DNA of 6,814 nucleotides from JBFLXN01 sp040755715 [NCBI: Candidatus Edwardsbacteria bacterium] (GTDB lineage: Bacteria; Edwardsbacteria; AC1; JBFLXN01): assembly GCA_040755715.1 (NCBI GenBank), contig JBFLXN010000147.1, positions 1 to 6,814 on the forward strand, written 5' to 3'. A program made the position numbers and the translations under genes. The notes beneath the pieces are model-generated. The model ran no database searches. It saw only the letters and a list, made by a program, of their open reading frames with translations, and had not been told where the DNA came from. Below are positions 1 to 4,575 of the stretch, piece after piece (the stretch's first letter is position 1; the number at the start of each line of letters is the position of its first letter).

Positions 1-93
1 GAGAAAGAACAAAAATCTGAAATTATTAAAAATTTATTATTTGAAATCAACTCAAAATCAAAAGAAAAAATTCAAGAATTACTTAAAAATTAG
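1..93 (+). CDS. C-terminal fragment of an unidentified protein (5' end outside window)
   Basis: Reading frame 1 is open from the first base to a TAG stop at 91-93 and gives about 30 residues, ending in KEKIQELLKN. The peptide is rich in Lys, Glu, Asn and Ile, with the pattern of an amphipathic, possibly coiled-coil helix. There are too few residues to assign a family. It runs on the same strand as the PHP gene but is separated from it by 370 bp of non-coding, repeat-bearing DNA, so the two are probably not tightly coupled. That it is a genuine gene tail is inferred from its helix-like composition and its position just before a non-coding gap. A chance open frame of 30 codons cannot be excluded. 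Confidence 0.5.
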   Translation, partial: EKEQKSEIIKNLLFEINSKSKEKIQELLKN

Positions 94-292
94 CTGCTCA
101 CTTTTATTTTGCATTCAACCGCTAATTGCTAATTTTGTATTTTGCTAATAGAATAATTGTTTATCCCGCGGCAATTCGTGATGAACCAAATCAGTACTTT
201 GTTAAATTTTGGCTCAAAATCTGCCTGAAAGACTTCTGGCACAATAATATAAGCCTCTGAGGCACTTTTCTTGTGCTTTTGAGGAGGCCCTG

Positions 293-314
293 AAGCCCCG
301 ATTTATCGGGGCTT
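293..314. repeat. Perfect GC-rich inverted repeat (REP-like hairpin)
   Basis: AAGCCCCGAT at 293-302 is the exact reverse complement of ATCGGGGCTT at 305-314. GCCC (287-290) and GGGC (315-318) extend the stem past a 2-nt bulge. The stem is far more GC-rich than its surroundings and is not followed by a T-run, so it looks more like a dispersed palindromic repeat than a Rho-independent terminator. It could still protect the 3' end of an upstream transcript. Confidence 0.6.
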
Positions 315-320
315 GGGCTG

Positions 321-376
321 TCCTTCTCTTGGTTCTTCTCTTGGTTCTTCTCTTGGACAAGCAAGAGAAGAACAAG
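321..376. repeat. 12-bp tandem repeat with fold-back arm
   Basis: Three consecutive copies of TTCTTCTCTTGG lie at 321-332 (11/12 match), 333-344 and 345-356. CAAGAGAAGAACAAG at 362-376 then follows, the reverse complement of the repeat apart from one bulged base. The last one and a half copies (340-355) can pair with 362-376 to give a hairpin of about 15 bp with a 6-nt loop. The repeat keeps an Arg/Thr-rich frame open on the minus strand, which is not a real gene. Confidence 0.65.
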
Positions 377-463
377 CCCAGAAGGCTTAAACGTTTATCA
401 GTCTTGATTTTCGTACCAATTTTAGACAAAATTTTAACAAAGTCGTGCAAATTATAGAGTCAC

Positions 464-1300
464 ATGAATTTAGTAGACCTTCATATTCATACAACTTTTT
501 CTGACGGAGCCTTGACGCCTGAACAAGTAGTCAAAGAAGCAAAGACTGCGGGCTTGGAAGCCATCGCCATTACTGACCACGATGCCTTAGAGGGAGTTAT
601 TTCAGCCTTACAAATTGCTAAAAATGAAAAAATAGAATTAATTCCAGGAGTGGAATTGTCCACTTTAGTAGGAGAAAAAGACATTCATATTATTGGTTAC
701 TACCTAGACCTTGAAAATAAAAATTTATTGCAGGCACTAAAGAAATTCCGCGACGCCAGAGAGAAACGAGCCGCTGAGATGGTAAAAAGGTTGGAAAATA
801 TCGGTATCAAGATAAGCTTTGAAAGGATTCTAGAAGTGGCTAATGGTGGAGCTCTGGGAAGACCGCATTTAGCCGAAGTCTTAGTTGAGCGAGGTTATGC
901 AAACTCCTCAGATGAGGCTTTCCGACACTACTTATATAGAGGCTCTCCCATCTATGTTTCCAAATATCATCTCCGTCCCGATGAGGCTTTTTCTCTGATT
1001 CTCAATGCCGGTGGCATTCCTGTCTTTGCTCATCCTGGTATAGAAGGTAAAGATAATATTATTCCACTTTTTATCAAGCAGGGATTAAAAGGTATTGAAG
1101 TCTGGCATAGTAAACACAGTCTTCAGACAATTCAACATTATCTTGCCTTGGCACAGCAATATGGACTTTTAATTACTGGTGGCTCAGATTCTCACGGAGG
1201 TAAGAATGGCAATCCTGCACCCTTGGGTGCCGTTTCAGTACCGTATTATGTAGTGGAAGAAATGAAAAAAACGGTAGACACGCAGATTTGTAAATTATAA
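464..1300 (+). CDS. PHP-domain metal-dependent phosphoesterase (TrpH/YciV-like)
   Basis: The 278-residue protein has the full set of PHP metal-binding motifs in order: HxH at His7/His9 with Asp14, TDHD at 37-40, GVE at 62-64, His75, RPH at 133-135, FAHPG at 188-192 and GSDSH at 240-244. Length and motif order match the TrpH/YciV family. Characterised members are 5'-to-3' exoribonucleases (RNase AM) and 3',5'-nucleotide bisphosphate phosphatases using a trinuclear metal centre. A cytosolic role in RNA or nucleotide turnover is therefore likely; the exact substrate is not visible. There is no signal peptide or membrane segment. The start is fixed because an in-frame TAG lies at 455-457 and this is the first ATG after it; the ribosome site is weak (AGAG, 456-459). 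The last codons lie in one arm of a stem (1281-1286 with 1323-1328) that continues into the downstream repeat region. Confidence 0.9.
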   Translation: MNLVDLHIHTTFSDGALTPEQVVKEAKTAGLEAIAITDHDALEGVISALQIAKNEKIELIPGVELSTLVGEKDIHIIGYYLDLENKNLLQALKKFRDAREKRAAEMVKRLENIGIKISFERILEVANGGALGRPHLAEVLVERGYANSSDEAFRHYLYRGSPIYVSKYHLRPDEAFSLILNAGGIPVFAHPGIEGKDNIIPLFIKQGLKGIEVWHSKHSLQTIQHYLALAQQYGLLITGGSDSHGGKNGNPAPLGAVSVPYYVVEEMKKTVDTQICKL

Positions 1301-1340
1301 TTTCAACGCAATCAGTTGAATTTCTGCGGACTCTGCGGGT
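1281..1340. repeat. Nested hairpin across the end of the PHP gene
   Basis: An outer stem pairs CGCAGA (1281-1286, inside the last codons) with TCTGCG (1323-1328). An inner stem pairs TTCAAC (1302-1307) with GTTGAA (1315-1320) around a 7-nt loop. The right side carries two copies of a 9-nt unit (TCTGCGGAC, TCTGCGGGT; 1323-1340). There is no T-run, so a terminator call is not justified. It is built like the other periodic hairpins in the window. Confidence 0.45.
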
Positions 1341-1358
1341 CAAGGAAAAAAGACTACC
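1339..1358 (+). repeat. 20-bp dispersed repeat, copy 1
   Basis: GTCAAGGAAAAAAGACTACC here recurs exactly at 6670-6689. The innermost 12 bp at its left edge (GCGGGTCAAGGA, 1336-1347) also occurs inverted at 2878-2889 as TCCTTGACCCGC, and a shorter relative (ATCAAGGAAAA) lies at 1459-1469. This copy leads directly into the left arm of the hairpin at 1357-1442, so it may be the edge of that repeat element. Confidence 0.7.
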
Positions 1359-1444
1359 ACGGAAGCACGAAATTTAGGAAGCACAGAATTTAAAAAATTA
1401 TTAAAATCTCTTCCGTGTCTCCGCCCTTCCGTGTTTCCGTGGTA
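1355..1444. repeat. Periodic imperfect hairpin element A
   Basis: The left arm at 1357-1388 and right arm at 1411-1442 are imperfect reverse complements (about 23 of 32 positions); the outermost 15 bp (1355-1369 with 1430-1444) match at 14 of 15. The arms are made of short reiterated units related to TTCCGTGTC and CCACGGAAG, spaced 8-9 nt apart. The loop region is A/T-rich. No coding potential is seen. Confidence 0.75.
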
Positions 1445-1463
1445 TAATTTCCTATACGATCAA
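1443..1463 (+). repeat. Element-flanking direct repeat, copy 1
   Basis: This 21-bp stretch matches 1569-1589 at 18 positions; the shared core is TTTCCTATRCGATYAA. Each copy begins at the outer base of the right arm of a periodic hairpin (element A or B), so the hairpins look like repeat units with a common tail. It contains TATAAT (1443-1448), but no -35 box lies at the right distance. Confidence 0.6.
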
Positions 1464-1475
1464 GGAAAATCCTTC

Positions 1476-1569
1476 AAACCACTGAATACACTGAATACAC
1501 AGAAAAATAAGAGTTTCTTTATCTTTGGATTAAAAAACTCTTCAGTGATTTCAGTGTCCTCAGTGGTTT
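1476..1569. repeat. Periodic imperfect hairpin element B
   Basis: The left arm at 1476-1502 and right arm at 1543-1569 pair at about 22 of 27 positions. An inner perfect 8-bp stem follows (AAGAGTTT 1509-1516 with AAACTCTT 1535-1542). Each arm is three 9-nt units: CAGTGATTT, CAGTGTCCT, CAGTGGTTT on the right, and the complementary ACTGAATAC-type units on the left. The unit sequence differs from element A although the architecture is the same. Confidence 0.8.
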
Positions 1570-1589
1570 ATACTTTCCTATGCGATTAA
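1569..1589 (+). repeat. Element-flanking direct repeat, copy 2 (leads into apgM ribosome site)
   Basis: Second copy of the 21-bp flank (18/21 match to 1443-1463), directly after the right arm of hairpin B. It runs straight into AAAGGAG (1591-1597), the Shine-Dalgarno site of the phosphoglycerate mutase gene, so the repeat forms most of that gene's immediate 5' leader. It contains TATACT (1569-1574) without a convincing -35 element. Confidence 0.6.
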
Positions 1590-1605
1590 AAAAGGAGTCA
1601 ATGGT

Positions 1606-2817
1606 ATGATTGATTTAGACATTCTTAAGTCTTTGATTCTCAAGAATGATAAAAAAATTGTTTTGGTCGTAATTGATGGAATTGGTGGGCTTCCTCTTGA
1701 CATAGATGGAAAGACCGAATTAGAGACCGCAGCTAAACCTTTTTTGGACGAACTGGCTAGCCGAAGTATCTGTGGACTGACTGAGGCAATTTCACCAGGT
1801 ATCACACCCGGTAGCGGTCCCGCCCATCTGGCGCTCTTCGGTTATGACCCGATTAAATATCAAATTGGCCGGGGTGTCTTAGAAGCCCTCGGTATTGGAC
1901 TGATGCTGACACCTCAGGATTTATCAGCTCGGGCAAACTTTGCCACAATGAACGAAGAAAACATCATTACTGATAGACGCGCTGGAAGAATCCCTACTGA
2001 GAAAAATCAGCAGCTCTGCTCACTATTACAAGAGAAAATTTCTAAAATTGATGACTGTGAAATAATTATCCGACATGGTAAAGAACATCGCTTCGTGGTT
2101 ATCTTTCGTGGTGAAGGACTTTCTGATGAATTGACTGATACAGACCCGCAAAAGGAAGGTAAGAAAGCGTCTTTAGCTGAAGCACTTAATCCAAAAGCAG
2201 AAAAAGCTGCCAGGCTCATTAACGAATTTGTAAGAAGAGCCAATGAAATCTTAAGCCCTCATTCTCCTGCTAATACCATTCTTTTACGGGGATTAGCCAA
2301 GTGTCCGCAAATTCCTTCTCTTGGTGAGCTCTACGGATTGCGTCCGGCAGCAATCGCTACCTATCCAATGTATAAAGGTCTAGCCAGATTAGTTGGTATG
2401 AAAATTTTAGAGTCTTGTGAAACTATTGAGGACGAATTTCTTACTTTGCAAAAGAACTTTGCCAAATATGATTTCTTTTATCTTCATATTAAAAAGACCG
2501 ATAGTTTTGGTGAAGATGGCAATTTTGCGGAAAAGGTAAATGTGATTATTCAAGTAGATTCTCAAATTCCTATTTTAACTAAATTAAAGCCGGATGTAAT
2601 TGTGGTAACCTCTGACCATTCTACTCCTGCCCTGCTTAAGGGTCACAGTTGGCATCCCAATCCTTTTGTTCTGTGCTCACCCACCTGCCGGCCGGATGAT
2701 GTCAGGGAATTTTCTGAAAGCGCCTGTCTCAAGGGTGGACTTGGCCGTTTCCCCGCAGTAGAGGCAATGCCCCTGATGTTAGCTCACGCCTTAAAACTGG
2801 CTAAATTGGGAGCATAA
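1606..2817 (+). CDS. apgM: 2,3-bisphosphoglycerate-independent phosphoglycerate mutase, archaeal (ApgM) type
   Basis: ApgM-type enzymes interconvert 3- and 2-phosphoglycerate in glycolysis and gluconeogenesis, in the cytosol, without 2,3-bisphosphoglycerate. They belong to the alkaline-phosphatase superfamily and use two metal ions and a phosphoserine. The 403-residue length fits ApgM rather than the ~510-residue GpmI form. Visible motifs are VVIDGIGG (21-28, metal ligand Asp24), TPGSGPAH (67-74, probable nucleophile Ser70), FGYDP, a DRRAGRI segment, LRGLAKCP followed by a Tyr/Pro-rich substrate-site segment, KKTDSFGEDG (296-305), TSDHSTP (335-341) and GHSWHP (346-351). The ATG at 1606 follows AAAGGAG (1591-1597) by 8 nt; the ATG at 1601 hits a stop at once. 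The gap to the PHP gene is 305 bp of repeat hairpins, so co-transcription is uncertain. Confidence 0.93.
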   Translation: MIDLDILKSLILKNDKKIVLVVIDGIGGLPLDIDGKTELETAAKPFLDELASRSICGLTEAISPGITPGSGPAHLALFGYDPIKYQIGRGVLEALGIGLMLTPQDLSARANFATMNEENIITDRRAGRIPTEKNQQLCSLLQEKISKIDDCEIIIRHGKEHRFVVIFRGEGLSDELTDTDPQKEGKKASLAEALNPKAEKAARLINEFVRRANEILSPHSPANTILLRGLAKCPQIPSLGELYGLRPAAIATYPMYKGLARLVGMKILESCETIEDEFLTLQKNFAKYDFFYLHIKKTDSFGEDGNFAEKVNVIIQVDSQIPILTKLKPDVIVVTSDHSTPALLKGHSWHPNPFVLCSPTCRPDDVREFSESACLKGGLGRFPAVEAMPLMLAHALKLAKLGA

Positions 2818-2877
2818 ACCCCGTGGGAGTCCATCTGTTCACAATTACAAAAAAAATATTCTCATCATTATTTTCTC

Positions 2878-2920
2878 TCCTTGACCCGCTAAAAGAATAG
2901 GTGAAGCAGCTGGGTCAGGA
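2878..2920. repeat. Inverted repeat containing a copy of the GACCCGC repeat core
   Basis: TCCTTGACCC (2878-2887) pairs with GGGTCAGGA (2912-2920) apart from one bulged base, enclosing a 24-nt loop. TCCTTGACCCGC (2878-2889) is the exact reverse complement of 1336-1347, so this is probably another copy of the dispersed repeat, in the opposite orientation. Function unknown. Confidence 0.5.
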
Positions 2921-2925
2921 AAATT

Positions 2926-2960
2926 GCCCTAAGGTGGCGCCAAAGGTGTCACCTTAGGGC
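2926..2960 (+). terminator. Strong stem-loop after apgM, possible terminator
   Basis: GCCCTAAGGTGGCGC (2926-2940) pairs over all 15 positions (two G-U pairs) with GTGTCACCTTAGGGC (2946-2960), and a further C-G pair closes an AAA loop. The following bases, AGATTTCTCTT, are U-rich but interrupted, so termination would be weaker than canonical. It sits 108 bp after the apgM stop and 9 bp before the -35 box of the tmRNA promoter, a sensible place to insulate ssrA from read-through. Confidence 0.5.
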
Positions 2961-2969
2961 AGATTTCTC

Positions 2970-2998
2970 TTGACAAATCGTCAAAATTTTTGTATAAT
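2970..2998 (+). promoter_or_regulatory. Consensus sigma70-type promoter of ssrA
   Basis: TTGACA (2970-2975) and TATAAT (2993-2998) are both perfect consensus hexamers, with a 17-bp spacer. The expected start, 7-8 bp after the -10 box, falls on the first G of the tmRNA acceptor stem at 3006. A maximal promoter suits a highly expressed stable RNA. Confidence 0.92.
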
Positions 2999-3005
2999 TA
3001 TAGTA

Positions 3006-3397
3006 GGGGGCGAAAGGTTTCGACGGGGATTCTGCGAGACAGAGATGGCAGACCGAGGACGCCAGTAGGCTCGTTAAAGAACTGGCAAAATTGCAAGTGC
3101 GGACTATCAGTACGCATTAGCCGCTTAATAAGCGGTTCGTCCTCTTACTCCTCTGCCTGTGAGGAGTAAAAAGGGCGTGAAGAAAAGCAGGCTGGTCCCA
3201 ATTTTCGCTCTTAAAATTGGGATGAGAAAAGTTAGGAGCTGGCTTTTAGGAAATCCTGTTAGTCGGAGTTCCTGTCCGCCACACAAACGACGGATTCGCT
3301 GTTCTAGGCGAAAAGGCGAGAAGAAAAAGACTGACTATGCCTGTAGAAGTTTCTGGAGCGCATCCTTCGGACGTGGGTTCGATTCCCACCGCCTCCA
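3006..3397 (+). ncRNA. ssrA: Transfer-messenger RNA (tmRNA)
   Basis: tmRNA frees stalled ribosomes with SmpB and adds a degradation tag. The 5' GGGGGCG (3006-3012) pairs with CGCCTCC (3390-3396) as a 7-bp acceptor stem whose third pair is G-U, the alanyl-tRNA synthetase identity element. A3397 is the discriminator, and CCA is not encoded. The 5' TTTCGACGGGG segment and the T-arm (GTGGG 3373-3377, loop TTCGATT, CCCAC 3385-3389) are canonical. A pseudoknot PK1 is visible: CGAG 3054-3057 with CTCG 3070-3073, interleaved with GCCAGT 3061-3066 and ACTGGC 3081-3086. The tag frame starts 6 nt after PK1. A later 10-bp stem pairs 3196-3205 with 3213-3222. The one-piece (non-permuted) form is about 392 nt, close to the usual 350-400 nt. 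Convergent with ychF. Confidence 0.96.
3093..3131 (+). other. tmRNA tag-peptide reading frame (resume codon GCA)
   Basis: From the resume codon GCA (3093-3095) the frame encodes ASADYQYALAA and ends in two UAA stops (3126-3131). With the Ala carried on tmRNA itself, the added tag would be A-ASADYQYALAA. The ALAA C-terminus is the known recognition signal for ClpXP-type proteases. The stop codons lie in a hairpin (GCCGCTTA with TAAGCGGT). The resume codon is chosen by position after PK1 and by analogy with other tmRNAs; it has not been shown experimentally. Confidence 0.85.
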
Positions 3398-3418
3398 TTT
3401 TTCCCCCACAAGTCCCTG

Positions 3419-3441
3419 CCGCTGACCGCCAAAAGCAGCGG
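3419..3441. terminator. Small GC hairpin between convergent ssrA and ychF
   Basis: CCGCTG (3419-3424) pairs with CAGCGG (3436-3441) around an 11-nt loop. It lies between the tmRNA 3' end and the ychF stop, where a bidirectional terminator would be expected, but neither side has a proper T-run. The only T-run nearby is TTTTT at 3398-3402, directly after the tmRNA discriminator base. Weak call. Confidence 0.3.
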
Positions 3442-3444
3442 ACC

Positions 3445-4479
3445 CTACACATTAAACCTCACTGTAATCACATCGCCGTCATTGACAACACATTCTCGTC
3501 CTTCCAGGCGCCAGTGCCCTTTTTCTTTCGCCTTAGCCAGTGAACCGCATTCGGCCAAATGCTGGAAATTTACCACTTCTGCTTTGATGAATCCTCTCTC
3601 CATATCCGTGTGAATAGTGCCAGCAGCTTGCAAGACACTACTGCCTGCTTTAAGTGTCCAAGCTCTTAATTCCTCATGAACATAAGTGAAGAAAGTAATC
3701 AGTCCTAAAAGCTCATAAGAAGCCCGAATGACCCTATTCAAGGCAGGTTCAGCCATGCCTAAATCAACCAAGAATTCCTTTTCTTCCTCTTCAGTCAATT
3801 GGGCTAATTCCATCTCTAATTTCCCACAGAGAACCAATCCTCTTTCATTAGCAAAAAATTTGTCCCCATTAAGATTTTGCTTTTCTTCTGAGACATTTAG
3901 CACTAAGAGTTGTGGTTTAGCACTTAAGAATTGAAAACTACTTAAAGATTTTTTCTCTTCAGGAGTAAATTCCAGAGAGCGCAGTGGTTTTTCCCTCTCC
4001 AGAGATTCTTTACCACGTTTCAGGAGAGCTTGTAATTTTTCTTCATCTCTCTTCCCTCTTTTTAAATCATGTTCAATGTGTTCAATTTTCTTTTCTATCA
4101 TTCCTAAGTCAGAAAGAACCAATTCAAAGTTGACTGCTTCAATGTCTTCCTTTGGTGTAGGTATTCCCTGTGGCAAGTCAAAGGCTCTGACGATATGAAG
4201 GGCCGCATCTACCTTATGCATCTGATTGAGAAATTGCTCCCCAAGTCCACCTTTGGCACTGGCGCCCTTAATCATTCCACCAACATCAACATAAGTAACA
4301 TTAGCCGGAACAACCTTTTTCGGATTAAAGATTTTAGCCAAAGCATCCAGACGAGCATCAGGAACCTTAACCACAGCGATATGACTGATTCCCACTATAG
4401 ATTTGACTCGTGAGCGGGTCAGAGCATAAAAGATGGTAGTCTTGCCTGCCTGTGGAAGTCCAATAATGCCTATTTGCAT
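3445..4479 (-). CDS. ychF: YchF/OLA1-family translation-associated ATPase
   Basis: YchF is a universally conserved Obg-related P-loop protein that prefers ATP to GTP, binds ribosomes and is linked to stress responses. The 344-residue protein has the family layout. The P-loop is GLPQAGKTT at 7-15. The G3 segment is VDVGGMIKGA (64-73), followed by the KGGLGEQF ribosome-family signature. A charged helical insertion spans about 120-180. NVSE at 195-198 replaces the GTP-specifying NKxD, as is normal for ATP-preferring YchF. A C-terminal TGS domain spans about 257-344, with TIHTDMERGFI near 286-296. The P-loop differs from the common GLPNVGKST and the G3 from DxAGL, so this is a divergent branch; the length is slightly below the usual ~363. 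No clear Shine-Dalgarno precedes the ATG. It follows dnaX on the same strand after a 96-bp gap filled by a repeat hairpin. Confidence 0.93.
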   Translation of the reverse strand: MQIGIIGLPQAGKTTIFYALTRSRVKSIVGISHIAVVKVPDARLDALAKIFNPKKVVPANVTYVDVGGMIKGASAKGGLGEQFLNQMHKVDAALHIVRAFDLPQGIPTPKEDIEAVNFELVLSDLGMIEKKIEHIEHDLKRGKRDEEKLQALLKRGKESLEREKPLRSLEFTPEEKKSLSSFQFLSAKPQLLVLNVSEEKQNLNGDKFFANERGLVLCGKLEMELAQLTEEEEKEFLVDLGMAEPALNRVIRASYELLGLITFFTYVHEELRAWTLKAGSSVLQAAGTIHTDMERGFIKAEVVNFQHLAECGSLAKAKEKGHWRLEGRECVVNDGDVITVRFNV

Positions 4480-4503
4480 ACAATAAACAAATTACCCTAA
4501 TAA

Positions 4504-4567
4504 TAGCGAATTCAGCGAATTAGACTACGAAATTCGTTTTATTCGTTGTCATTCGTTCTATTCGTTA
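4504..4567. repeat. Periodic imperfect hairpin between dnaX and ychF
   Basis: The right half repeats ATTCGTT four times at 9-10 nt intervals (4532-4567). The left half carries the complementary CGAAT/ACGAA words at 4507, 4516 and 4527. The arms 4504-4532 and 4541-4567 can pair imperfectly. It fills most of the 96-bp gap between the two minus-strand genes and would lie in the transcript if they are co-transcribed. It is not followed by a T-run on the minus strand, so a terminator is not supported. Confidence 0.65.
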
Positions 4568-4575
4568 ATTTTATG

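Larger units (their letters stand above)
94..463. other. Non-coding gap with repeats
   Basis: This stretch of 370 bp has no convincing gene. The left part (about 110-155) is AT-rich with reiterated GCTAATT-like words. The middle (252-290) has a two-part imperfect inverted repeat (GCCTC/GAGGC-like and GCAC/GTGC). The right part contains the perfect hairpin at 293-314 and the 12-bp tandem repeat at 321-356, listed separately. An open frame across 214-450 on the minus strand is an artefact of the tandem repeat. No clear sigma70 promoter for the downstream PHP gene was found. Confidence 0.6.

Noticed and set aside
214-450. 78-codon minus-strand open frame
   Set aside because: It runs through the 12-bp tandem repeat (RRTKRRTKRRT) and the GC hairpin, has no ribosome site and no recognisable domain; the repeat, not selection, keeps it open.
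1443-1448. TATAAT as a -10 box for apgM
   Set aside because: No TTGACA-like hexamer lies 16-18 bp upstream (the position falls in the hairpin arm), and a second hairpin lies between it and the gene.
1355-1569. CRISPR-like array
   Set aside because: The reiterated units are only 8-9 nt, lie in opposing arms and have no spacers of uniform length; no cas gene is present.
464-2817. Undescribed operon of PHP phosphoesterase plus phosphoglycerate mutase
   Set aside because: A 305-bp gap full of repeats separates them and no functional link is evident; adjacency alone is not evidence of a system.
2878-2960. Riboswitch upstream of ssrA
   Set aside because: The structures lie upstream of the ssrA promoter, so they would not be in the tmRNA transcript, and no known aptamer motif was recognised.
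3159-3543. Three open frames on both strands around the tmRNA 3' half
   Set aside because: They overlap tmRNA structural regions. The minus-strand frame contains VGIEPTS, the well-known false peptide from antisense translation of the T-arm GGTTCGATTCC.
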